Shown here piece after piece: positions 36,059 through 44,804 of a stretch of DNA of 64,000 nucleotides. The stretch is from Ancylobacter radicis. Lineage in GTDB: Bacteria; Pseudomonadota; Alphaproteobacteria; Rhizobiales; Xanthobacteraceae. Position numbers and translations under genes: made by a program. Numbering within the stretch: position 1 is the stretch's first letter; every line of letters begins with the position of its first letter. The notes under the pieces are model-generated. The model was not told the DNA's origin. It saw nothing but the letters and a program-made list of their open reading frames with translations, and searched no databases. Where the stretch lies: contig NZ_JAHCQH010000015.1 in NCBI RefSeq assembly GCF_018449475.1, forward strand, positions 1,009,211 to 1,073,210, given 5' to 3'.

Positions 36059-36243
36059 GGGGAGGGGGTAGGGATGACGGCGGAGGGGGGGGCGAGGACG
36101 GCGGAGGGGAGGGACGCACGCCGCAAGAGGCCACTCGGCCGGTCACCCGTCCCATCGGCCTCACTGGCCGTTGGCTGGACACATCGTCCACCTCACTGCA
36201 CTGATCGTCCGGGGGGGACCGGGGCGCGTCAGGCGGGAGGTAT

Positions 36244-37353
<1,110 letters not shown>

Positions 37354-37370
37354 CTAGCAGAATCTCCGGC

Positions 37371-38039
37371 TCAATGCCGGGTATCGATGGCGTGGCGGGT
37401 CGGATGCGCGCTGGCCCCCCAGGCGCGCAGCGAACTCCACAGCCGCTTCTCCAGCCGAAACCGGTCGACCGGCACCGAGGCACCGAGCGCGCGCACCCGC
37501 GTCAGCCCGACGCCGGTCCACTGGAAGCCGCACTTCTCCAGCACCCGGCGCGAGGCCGGATTGACGACGCGCGCCGATCCGACGAGCGCGTCCAGGCCTC
37601 GGTCGGCAAAGGCGTGATCGATCAGCGCCCGCGCCGCCTCGGTGCCGATCCCGCGATCCCAATAGGGCTCGCCGAGCCAGTAGCCGATCTCCGGCGCATC
37701 CTCGTCGCGCTTGACGAAGCCGCACATGCCGACGGGGATGGGCGGGCCGAAATTGGACTGCTCCGCCCCGCGCAACGCCGCTTCGTTCTTGAGGAAAATG
37801 GCAAAGGTCGCCGCGTTCGGGCCGCCCGGAAGATTGGCGATGAAGGCGGCGGCATCGGCCATGCCGTAGGGATGGGGAATGTTCGCGGTCATCTCGGCGA
37901 CTTTTCGGTTGTCGGCGAGCTCCGCAATCCAGGCCATGTCCTCGATTCGCGGCGCGCGCAGCACGAGGCGGCCTGTTTCGAGGACGGAGGTACAGCTTTC
38001 CGCAAGCGGTGACCCGAGGGTCGCTTCGACGATGGTCAT
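37371..38039 (-). CDS. GNAT family N-acetyltransferase
   Basis: Acetyl-CoA-dependent acyltransferase of about 222 residues, RimJ/RimL-like. The N-terminal strand TGRLVLRAPRIEDM, the central IGYWLGEPYWDRGIGTEA block (acetyl-CoA pyrophosphate loop) and the C-terminal NPASRRVLEKCGF are diagnostic. The start at 38039 follows a strong AGGAGA. It sits between rpmA and obgE. The acceptor is unknown, but a ribosomal protein N-terminus or an amine is possible from family precedent. Confidence 0.88.
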   Translation of the reverse strand: MTIVEATLGSPLAESCTSVLETGRLVLRAPRIEDMAWIAELADNRKVAEMTANIPHPYGMADAAAFIANLPGGPNAATFAIFLKNEAALRGAEQSNFGPPIPVGMCGFVKRDEDAPEIGYWLGEPYWDRGIGTEAARALIDHAFADRGLDALVGSARVVNPASRRVLEKCGFQWTGVGLTRVRALGASVPVDRFRLEKRLWSSLRAWGASAHPTRHAIDTRH

Positions 38040-38070
38040 GGGAGGTCTCCTGGGGGCCTGGAACGACGAA

Positions 38071-38095
38071 GGGGAGGCGGTTTCCTCGCCTCCCC
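38071..38095 (-). terminator. Terminator after rpmA
   Basis: GGGGAGGCG at 38071-38079 pairs perfectly with CGCCTCCCC at 38087-38095 around a 7-nt loop. On the minus strand it is followed by TTCGTCGTTC, a weak T-rich tail. It would end the rplU-rpmA transcript, about 90 bp after rpmA, and lies just before the GNAT start. Confidence 0.6.
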
Positions 38096-38182
38096 TGTCG
38101 GGCACCCGGGTGTCCTCTCAGGACGTTCGGGAAATCCTACCGGTCGGGCGAGACCAGTGGGATTTCAAGAACCTCACCGGCT

Positions 38183-38452
38183 TTATTCGGCGGCCGCGGC
38201 GGCCGGAATGACGGATACGTAAGTGCGGGAATTGGCTTTGGTTCGGAATTCGACTCGGCCATCGGAAAGCGCAAAGAGGGTATGGTCTTTGCCCATGCCA
38301 ACATTCGTGCCGGGATGCCACTGCGTCCCGCGCTGACGAATGATGATGTTGCCGGCCACGACCTTCTCGCTGCCGAACTTCTTGACGCCGAGGCGACGGC
38401 CTTCGGAATCGCGACCGTTGCGGGAGGAACCGCCAGCCTTTTTGTGAGCCAT
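38183..38452 (-). CDS. rpmA: 50S ribosomal protein L27
   Basis: Ribosomal protein L27, 89 residues, starting [16 protein letters not shown] with the conserved [12 protein letters not shown] block. The N-terminal tail reaches the peptidyl-transferase centre. It lies 31 bp after rplU in the universal rplU-rpmA pair. Confidence 0.98.
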   Translation of the reverse strand: MAHKKAGGSSRNGRDSEGRRLGVKKFGSEKVVAGNIIIRQRGTQWHPGTNVGMGKDHTLFALSDGRVEFRTKANSRTYVSVIPAAAAAE

Positions 38453-38483
38453 GTTGCTCTCCTATTTTCCTGTGCGGTCTCTG

Positions 38484-38789
38484 TCAGCCGGCGATCGAGG
38501 TCACGCGCACGACGGTGAAGTCCTGGCGATGACCGATCTTGCGGCGGGAATTCTGACGGCGACGCTTCTTGAAAGCAATGATCTTGGCGCCGCGGGTGTG
38601 CTTGACCACCTCGATGGTGACCGACGCGCCCTCGACGAGGGGAGCGCCGATCTTCGGGCTTTCGCCACCGAGCATGAGCACCGGCAGGGTAACCGAGGTG
38701 CCGGCTTCGGCGTCGATCTTGCCGACGGTGACGACTTCATCGGGGGCAACGCGGTACTGCTTGCCACCCGTCTTGATGACCGCGAACAT
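38484..38789 (-). CDS. rplU: 50S ribosomal protein L21
   Basis: Ribosomal protein L21, 101 residues (MFAVIKTGGKQYRV start, KKRRRQNSRRKIGHRQ RNA-binding block). The start is the ATG that gives the canonical N-terminus. A promoter is recognisable about 115 bp upstream. First gene of the rplU-rpmA operon. Confidence 0.98.
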   Translation of the reverse strand: MFAVIKTGGKQYRVAPDEVVTVGKIDAEAGTSVTLPVLMLGGESPKIGAPLVEGASVTIEVVKHTRGAKIIAFKKRRRQNSRRKIGHRQDFTVVRVTSIAG

Positions 38790-38903
38790 GTTATGTCCTT
38801 TCGTTCGAGCCCGAACTCCTCGCCGCGAACGGCGCGGGATCGGCTTCTTTCGGTCGGTTAGCGGGATGCGCGCGAGCGGGGAAACCCTTTTCGTGCGCGG
38901 TGC

Positions 38904-38932
38904 CTCATAACGGCGCAGGCCCCGGCTGTCAA
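38904..38932 (-). promoter_or_regulatory. Sigma-70-type promoter of rplU-rpmA
   Basis: On the minus strand TTGACA (38932-38927) and TATGAG (38909-38904) are separated by exactly 17 bp, a near-perfect housekeeping promoter. It lies about 115 bp upstream of the rplU ATG, leaving a leader of roughly 105 nt. Confidence 0.75.
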
Positions 38933-39011
38933 GGAAAAGGCCCGCAAAATGCCGGCCCGCCTGGGCTCCATAAGGCTGAGGGGGCAATGGTGGTGATCGG
39001 CTCCGCGATGG

Positions 39012-39036
39012 TGAACCTTCCGGCCGGCCTCGCGTT
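39012..39036 (+). promoter_or_regulatory. EcfG-like general stress promoter
   Basis: TGAAC at 39012 is followed after 16 bp by CGTT at 39033, close to the EcfG consensus GGAAC-N16/17-CGTT of alphaproteobacteria, with one mismatch. It lies about 57 bp upstream of the CsbD-like gene, a typical member of the general stress regulon. Confidence 0.5.
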
Positions 39037-39092
39037 ATCCCGGTGAAGGCGCCCCCGGCCGGGGGCGCGGTGACGAGACCAAAGAGGCCATC

Positions 39093-39419
39093 ATGAACAG
39101 CGATCGTATCACCGGCGCCGCGCGGCAGTTCGGCGGCCGGCTCCGCAATGTCGCCGGTCAGGCGACGAACGATGTCGGACTGCGCGCCGAGGGCGTCATC
39201 GAGGAGGCGCTCGGGCGCGGCCAGAATCTGGTCGGGCAGGCGCGCGACGGGGCGAGGCATCTCGCCGACGACGCCCTCGATGCCGGCCACGACTATTATG
39301 ATCGCAGCGTGCGCGCGCTGGCGCAGCAGACCCGCGCCCATCCGCTCGCCGTCGTGGTCGCCGCTGGTCTCACCGGCGCCGCTCTGGCCTGGCTGTTCAG
39401 CTCCAGCCGCCGGCGCTGA
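39093..39419 (+). CDS. CsbD/DUF883-like small stress protein
   Basis: Protein of 108 residues. The N-terminal half (NSDRITGAARQFGGRLRNVAGQ) resembles CsbD-family helices, and the C-terminus has one membrane segment (HPLAVVVAAGLTGAALAWLF) followed by RRR, as in DUF883/YqjD-type ribosome-associated membrane proteins. A likely tail-anchored stress protein. AAAGAGG lies upstream of the ATG, and an EcfG-like promoter precedes it. Confidence 0.75.
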   Translation: MNSDRITGAARQFGGRLRNVAGQATNDVGLRAEGVIEEALGRGQNLVGQARDGARHLADDALDAGHDYYDRSVRALAQQTRAHPLAVVVAAGLTGAALAWLFSSSRRR

Positions 39420-39596
39420 TCGGACTGACGGCTCGCCCTTTCGTCGAGTGGTATTTTAAAACCTATAAGTGGGCGCTGCGCGACGCGGCGCCCACAGCCC
39501 ATTCCGAGGAACAAGATGTCATCGCTTGCATGGCGCTCCGGCCTCGGTTATTGAGCCCCCGCTCCACGGCGCGGATGACTTCCGCGCCCCGCGCGC

Positions 39597-39688
<92 letters not shown>

Positions 39689-39808
39689 GCGCGCCCCATT
39701 CCCTGAATTTGCCCAATATCAAAATCCCACCGGCCGGTTGTCCCGGTGCGGGTCTCGTCATGCCGCGCTCCCGTGTGCGGTATGTGAGAACCGTGGGGCG
39801 ATAGGCCG

Positions 39809-40510
39809 TCACAACGGGGCTTTATCGTCCGGGTTCGCACGGCCGGCCGGATGGGCCGCCGACTGGGCCAGCCAGGCCGCCAGCGCCCCGCGTCCTGCCT
39901 CGGTCAGCGCGTAGACGCCGCGTCCGGCCCGTTCGAACCAGCCATAGACGTTGCGGTGCAGGATCTTCTGGGCGTCCGGGTGGGCCGGCTTGAGATCGCG
40001 CGGCCGCTGCGGGCCGGAGGCCATGGCGGCGGCGCAGGCAAGCGCCTGCTGGCGGTAGGCGGTCATGATCGGCTTGCGTGTGCCGCCGCCGGCCACGGGA
40101 TCGCCCTGCCGCCGCTTGTGCTCGGCGACGATCCGTGAGCGTCGCCGTGTATCCTTGCGTGGCAGGGCGGCTACCGGCGAGACGAGGATGTCGACCCGCC
40201 CGCAGGACGACACGCCGAGCAGCCCCAGGCCGAGGCGCCGGCAGAGATTACGAAAGCGTGGGTCGCTCTCGCGCCCCTTGCCGCGGGCGGAAAGCCGGGC
40301 GGCGAGCCAGACCTCGTCGCCGATCGTCAGACGATCCACGCCCTGAAGGATGAGTTCGAGATTGAAGGTCAGCTTCAGTTCGCCGATCACCACCACGCTG
40401 GCGTCGTCGTCCCGAAGGCCGACAAGATCGCAGGCCCCGATCTCTCCCTTGACGGTATAACCGAACCCCTCAAGGAAGCGTTTCACGGGTTCATAAAGCG
40501 TCGTCTCCAC
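39809..40510 (-). CDS. DUF2161 family PD-(D/E)XK nuclease-like protein
   Basis: Protein of 233 residues of the DUF2161 family, predicted PD-(D/E)XK phosphodiesterases. The N-terminus (VKRFLEGFGYTVKGEIGACDLV) followed by VVIGELKLTFN gives the Glu, Asp and ExK pattern of the nuclease core near residues 19-47. The C-terminal ~90 residues are helical with a winged-helix-like segment (HRNVYGWFERAGRGVYALTEAGR). Cellular role is unknown. It is convergent with tRNA-Ser. Confidence 0.8.
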   Translation of the reverse strand: METTLYEPVKRFLEGFGYTVKGEIGACDLVGLRDDDASVVVIGELKLTFNLELILQGVDRLTIGDEVWLAARLSARGKGRESDPRFRNLCRRLGLGLLGVSSCGRVDILVSPVAALPRKDTRRRSRIVAEHKRRQGDPVAGGGTRKPIMTAYRQQALACAAAMASGPQRPRDLKPAHPDAQKILHRNVYGWFERAGRGVYALTEAGRGALAAWLAQSAAHPAGRANPDDKAPL

Positions 40511-40670
40511 AGGCTCCTCCGACCAACCCAGAGGGCAAGATGGACGGAGATTCGTTTCAGAGAGGCAAACAACGATCTGTGACCGGGGTCCAGGTTACTC
40601 GCGTTAGCGGTACCCGCGCGGCGCGCCGGGGCGGGCGCACCCGGCACGAAGCGGATGTCGTCGAGCCCCT

Positions 40671-41170
40671 TCATGTCCGGCGCCATGCGCGCATCAGCGC
40701 CCGGATTCGGGACTGGTCCGAATTGCGGGACACCAGGAAACGCGCGTATTCGGCCGTCAGCGCCACCACATTGGTCAGCGCGCCGCCAAGCCCGATGCCG
40801 GTGAGAAAACGCAGGATCGCCAGTTCATCGAAGGTGGCGACATGAGCGGACAGAAACGACATCAGCCCGAAGCCGAAGGTGGAGCCGGCCACCATCCATT
40901 TGCGGCGGATACGGTCGGCGAGCGTGCCGAGAATCGCGGCCCCGCCATGAGGCTGAGCAGCCCGGCGACGAAGACCTTTCCACTTCGGGGTGGCGGCAGG
41001 CACCCGACGAGGCCGCGCGGGGCGCTGCCGACCAGAAATCCCTCGGCGAAGAAGGGCGAGGGCTTGTATTTCGTCTGGGCGACGTAATGGCGGCCGGCCG
41101 GCCACAGATTCAGCGCGTGGAAGAAGGTGCGCGTCGCCAGGCCGTGTAGCGCGCTGATCTCCAGGTCGAG
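40671..41170 (-). pseudogene. Remnant of an MFS (AAHS-type) transporter joined to a possible hydroxylase fragment
   Basis: Reading leftwards, one frame near 40740-40955 encodes GTLADRIRRKWMVAGST and LRFLTGIGLGGALTNVVALT, the loop 2-3 and helix 4 region of an aromatic-acid:H+ symporter. It is cut after TAEYA by unrelated sequence. A second frame at about 40965-41165 encodes ATRTFFHALNLWPAGRHYV and QTKYKPSPFF, which may be the C-terminal part of a flavin-dependent aromatic hydroxylase. A frameshift joins them. Neither is intact. The transporter call is fairly secure, the hydroxylase call tentative. Confidence 0.6.
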
Positions 41171-41179
41171 GATGAGCCA

Positions 41180-41365
41180 TCAGCTCCGCGTAACACCGGC
41201 GCGCAAGGCCGGGGCCGCTGTCGTGCCGCATTCCCGCCGGCAGCGTTCCGAACAGAACTTCACCTGTTCCCAGTCGCGGGCCCATTTGCGCCGCCAGGCG
41301 AAAGGGCGCCCGCAAGCGGCGCAGGGCTTGGTCGGCAGTTCCGCCTTGCGGCGCATCCGGCTCAT
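41180..41365 (-). CDS. DUF2256 zinc-ribbon-like small protein
   Basis: Protein of 61 residues matching DUF2256: [20 protein letters not shown] followed by KFCSERCRR. Four cysteines in two pairs (CxxC and CxxxC) suggest a metal-binding knuckle. The function is unknown; the family often occurs near photolyase/cryptochrome and SDR genes. The ATG at 41365 lies 19 bp downstream of the SDR stop, so the two form an operon. Confidence 0.85.
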   Translation of the reverse strand: MSRMRRKAELPTKPCAACGRPFAWRRKWARDWEQVKFCSERCRRECGTTAAPALRAGVTRS

Positions 41366-41384
41366 GGCAGAGGGGCTCTCTCGC

Positions 41385-42083
41385 TCACCAGGGGATCGGC
41401 TCGCCGCGCCAGTCGACGAATCCGCCGCTGTCGCGCGGCTCCAGCTCGTCGAGCACGGCGAGGAGATGCCGGACGGCTTCCGCCGGCGTCTGGGCGGGAT
41501 GGTCCGGGCGCGAAAACGGGGCGGAGAGCGGCGTGGCAACCGTTCCCGGATGCAGCGCGACGCAGATCGCCTCCGGCGCGCGGCGGGCAAGTTCAATCGC
41601 CGCGGTGTGCACGAACTGGTTCAGCGCCGCCTTGGCCGCGCGGTAGCCGTACCAGCCGCCGAGATGATTATCGCCGATCGAGCCGACCCGTGCCGAGAGG
41701 GTGGCGAACACGGAACGCCCCTGGCGCGGCAAGCGTGGCAAAAGATGCTTCATCAGCAGCGCCGGGCCGATCGCATTGATCGCGAAGCTCTGCGTGAGCC
41801 GCGCCGCGTCCAGCTCGCGCCAGCTCTTTTCCGGCCCGTTGCCGGCCGTGTGCAGCATGCCTGTGGCATCGATGGCGAGGCGGATCTCGCCTCGGCTCGC
41901 CGCGTGCTCGACCGCCCGCGCGAGGCTCGCCTCATCGGTCAGCTCGATCGCCACCGCTGTGCTCCGGCCGAAGCCGATCACCTCGCTGTAGCGGCCCGAG
42001 GCTTCCAGCGCCGCCACGAATGCCCCGCCAATGGCGCCCGTGGCGCCGAACACGACGGCGCAGCCTTCCAATTGCGGGGTCAT
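41385..42083 (-). CDS. Short-chain dehydrogenase/reductase
   Basis: NAD(P)-dependent oxidoreductase of about 232 residues. The nucleotide motif is [12 protein letters not shown] (TGxxGxG variant), the catalytic Tyr-x-x-x-Lys is in [10 protein letters not shown], and Ser is in TLSARVGSI. It resembles C-factor/CsgA-like SDRs. The start at 42083 places the Rossmann strand near residue 10, as usual; the upstream in-frame extension is not conserved in type. Confidence 0.87.
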   Translation of the reverse strand: MTPQLEGCAVVFGATGAIGGAFVAALEASGRYSEVIGFGRSTAVAIELTDEASLARAVEHAASRGEIRLAIDATGMLHTAGNGPEKSWRELDAARLTQSFAINAIGPALLMKHLLPRLPRQGRSVFATLSARVGSIGDNHLGGWYGYRAAKAALNQFVHTAAIELARRAPEAICVALHPGTVATPLSAPFSRPDHPAQTPAEAVRHLLAVLDELEPRDSGGFVDWRGEPIPW

Positions 42084-42284
42084 CGGGCACCTGTGGCGGC
42101 GGGAGGTGGGGAGCGTCGGCTCCGGGCTGATGGCCTCAATACGCTGTGGCGGCGCGGTCGGATGAGGCCCGACGAGGCGGTTGGGCGGGGAAATCCGGGC
42201 TTCCACCCTTACGTCCGCTGCGTCATGTCTCTGTTATCATTCTACCGGGAGAGCGAACGGCGATTCGCGCGGCGGGGGGACGGC

Positions 42285-43574
42285 ATGATCATCGAGGAGC
42301 GCGCGGGCAGCGCCGTCACCAGTGCCTCGGCGCGGGGCTGGCTCATCTGGGGCACGGCGGCGCTGTTCTATCTCTATGAGTTCTTCGTCCGGGTCGCGCC
42401 GGCGGCGATGGAAGAGGAACTCCAGGCGCATTTCGGCCTCACGGCGGCGGCGCTGGGCGCGGCGGCGGGGGCCTATTACTTCATCTATTCGCCGATGCAG
42501 CTCGTCTCCGGCACGATGATCGACCGGTTCGGGCCTAAGCGCGTGCTGCTGGTCTCGGTCGCGATCTGCACCTTCGGCGTGTTCATCGAGGTGGCCGGCT
42601 CGAGTTCGGCCTTTCTGGTGGTCGCCCGTTTCTGCCAGGGCATGGGCTCGGCCTTCGCCTTCGTCGGCACCATGTATCTGGCCGCCGCCTGGTTTCCGCA
42701 CTCCATGCTGGCGCTCCTGTCGGGACTGACCACCTCGCTCGGCATGGCCGGGGCCATTATCGGCAATGCCGGCGTGGCACGGCTCGTCGATGCGCTGGGC
42801 TGGCAGACGGCGCTGCTCATCGCGGGCGCGCTGGGCATCCTCATCGGCCTGCTGATCGCCCTGATCATTCCGGCCGGCGGCAGCGCCGGGCCGGTGCCCG
42901 AGGTCGGCGAGCCACCGGCGGAGCGGGCGGGCATCGTGGCGGCGCTGCGCGTGGTCTATGCCAACCCGCAGAGCTGGTACATCGGCATTGTCGGCGCCAG
43001 CCTCTACATGCCGCTGTCGATTCTTGGCGCGCTCTGGGGCGAGAGCTATATCGCCGCGTTGACCGGTGCCGACCGGATCGGCGCCTCCGGCGCGGTCTCG
43101 ATGATGTATGTCGGCTGGATGATCGGCGGTCCGCTCGCCGGTTTCGTCTCCGACCGTTTCGGCACCCGCCGGCCGCTGCTGGTCGGCGCGAGTATCGCCA
43201 CGGTTGCGGTGACCGCGGTCATCGCGCTGCTGCCCTCCGCGTCGCTGACGGGGATGTATGCGCTGCTCCTGCTGCTCGGCCTTGCCTCGACCTCGCAGGT
43301 CGTGTGCTTCGCCGCCGCCGTGGAGCATAATCCGGCCCGCGTCACCGGCACGGCGATTGCCGCCACCAATATGATGATCATGCTGCTGGGCGGCCTGGGT
43401 GAATGGGGGTTCGGCGAGCTTCTGGACCTGTTCTCCGCCGGCGTCGAGCCGACCCCGGAAGCGTTCCGCTCGGCGATCTGGCTGCTGCCGGCGGTGAACC
43501 TCATCGGCCTCGTCGCCGCGCTCCGTCTCACCGAGCGTCGCGTGCCGGCACGGCTGACCGCCTCCCCCGCCTGA
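42285..43574 (+). CDS. MFS transporter
   Basis: Major facilitator of about 429 residues with twelve predicted helices. The loop 2-3 motif is GTMIDRFGPKRVLL and its second-half equivalent is GFVSDRFGTRRPLL. The start at 42285 has GGGGGA about 8 nt upstream; an ATG at 42225 would add 20 charged residues. It resembles the ACS/nitrate-like MFS proteins with an N-terminal FFVRVAPAAM segment. Substrate is unknown. Confidence 0.85.
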   Translation: MIIEERAGSAVTSASARGWLIWGTAALFYLYEFFVRVAPAAMEEELQAHFGLTAAALGAAAGAYYFIYSPMQLVSGTMIDRFGPKRVLLVSVAICTFGVFIEVAGSSSAFLVVARFCQGMGSAFAFVGTMYLAAAWFPHSMLALLSGLTTSLGMAGAIIGNAGVARLVDALGWQTALLIAGALGILIGLLIALIIPAGGSAGPVPEVGEPPAERAGIVAALRVVYANPQSWYIGIVGASLYMPLSILGALWGESYIAALTGADRIGASGAVSMMYVGWMIGGPLAGFVSDRFGTRRPLLVGASIATVAVTAVIALLPSASLTGMYALLLLLGLASTSQVVCFAAAVEHNPARVTGTAIAATNMMIMLLGGLGEWGFGELLDLFSAGVEPTPEAFRSAIWLLPAVNLIGLVAALRLTERRVPARLTASPA

Positions 43575-43723
43575 CCGAACAAACGGCCAGAAACCGAAAC
43601 GCTGCGCAATGCAATTCAGCTGGCACACAACTCGCGCCGCCGCATAGAATTGTTGCAGAGCTTTCCGCCTGCCAGAACTCTCCGCCTGATTGTGTGGAGC
43701 ACCCCTATGAAGTCTGTTTCCCT

Positions 43724-44762
43724 ATGACCGGTTGCGACATTGGCTCGCGCATGGGTTCGCAAGCGGGGTCGCAGGGCTTGCACCATCTCGTCATCACCGG
43801 CACCGGCCGGGCCGGCACGAGCTTCCTCGTGCAATATCTCCACCACAACGGGTTCGACACGCATCTTGGCCGCCATCCTGAGGCGACGCTGGACGCGGCG
43901 GCCAATGCGGGCCTCGAGGACCATCTCCTGACCGCGCGCCTCGGCTCCTATCCCTATGTGGTCAAGTCTCCTTGGATCGCCCTCAATCCCGAGACGGCTA
44001 TACCGCCGGAAGTGACGGTCGATGCCTTTATCGTTCCGGTGCGCGCGCTTGAGGAAGCGGCGGCGAGCCGTGTGATCCTTGAGCGGGCGGCGATGCACCG
44101 CAGCGCACCCTGGATGGCGGAGATGCCGGCCAGCTTCGATCACTGGGGGCCCGTGCCGGGCGGCATGGTCTATGCGCTCAGTGTCGAGGACCAGGCGCGC
44201 ATCCTCGCGGTCGGCTTCCACAACCTCGTCCAGTACGCCATTCGGCGGGACATCCCGCTCGTGTTCCTCGACTTTCCGCGTTTCATCGAGGATGGCGACT
44301 ATCTTTTCAGCCAGCTCTCGGCGGTGCTGCCGATGGAGCGCGAGCGGGCGCTGGCAGCCCATGCCGTGCTGTCGGATCGCTCGCTGGTCCGCACCGGCGA
44401 CGAATTGCGCGCGGCGGGGGGGCGAGGGCCCGCTTTCGTCCGTGGCGGCGGATCGCCTTGCCATGGGCCGGGAACTGACGGCTGCCCGTCGTCGGCTTGC
44501 CGAGATGCAGCAACGTCAAGCCTGCGTGCCCGCGTCCGAGGAGGTCGCGCGTGCGCGGCAGGGGAGCGACGCCCTTCGTCACCAGATGAGCGCGCAGATC
44601 GGGGTGGCCGGCCGGCGCGAGGAAGAACTCGTGGCACGGCTCGCGCAGGCCGAGCGGCAGATCCGCGACATGGGCGCATCGCCCGGCACGCCCGTCGATA
44701 CGAGCCTGCGCGGCTTGCTGCGTCAGTGGCGGCGCGCGCGACGAAACCGCCGGCGCGGCTAA
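43724..44762 (+). pseudogene. Sulfotransferase-like P-loop protein, frameshifted at a G run
   Basis: From ATG 43724 the frame encodes a P-loop protein (VITGTGRAGTSFLVQYL, the PAPS 5'-phosphosulfate-binding type motif of sulfotransferases) up to about residue 230. At 44414-44420 there is a run of seven G. In the sequenced frame the reading then becomes Pro/Arg/Ser-rich and ends at 44821. Removing one G gives a continuous frame to 44762 with a coiled-coil tail (ELTAARRRLAEMQQRQ, GRREEELVARLAQAERQIRD). The intended product is therefore probably about 345 residues. It may be a true frameshift, a phase-variable switch, or a sequencing error. Confidence 0.7.
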
Positions 44763-44804
44763 GCGGCGTCAGCTGTGCCTTGGGCCAGCCTTGCCCTTCG
44801 CGCC

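Larger units (their letters stand above)
35312..36243. other. Gene-free REP cluster between proB and obgE
   Basis: No believable gene lies in this stretch of about 930 bp; its many short ORFs are products of the repeats. It holds three near-identical 90-bp palindromic repeats plus two other repeat types, listed separately, linked by G-rich low-complexity spacers such as GGGGGAGGG tracts. The rest (36120-36240) has no clear feature. Confidence 0.7.

Noticed and set aside
41127..42284. Long N-terminal extension of the MFS transporter ORF
   Set aside because: It is antisense to the SDR and DUF2256 genes and lacks membrane segments. The start at 42285 has a good RBS and gives a standard MFS length.
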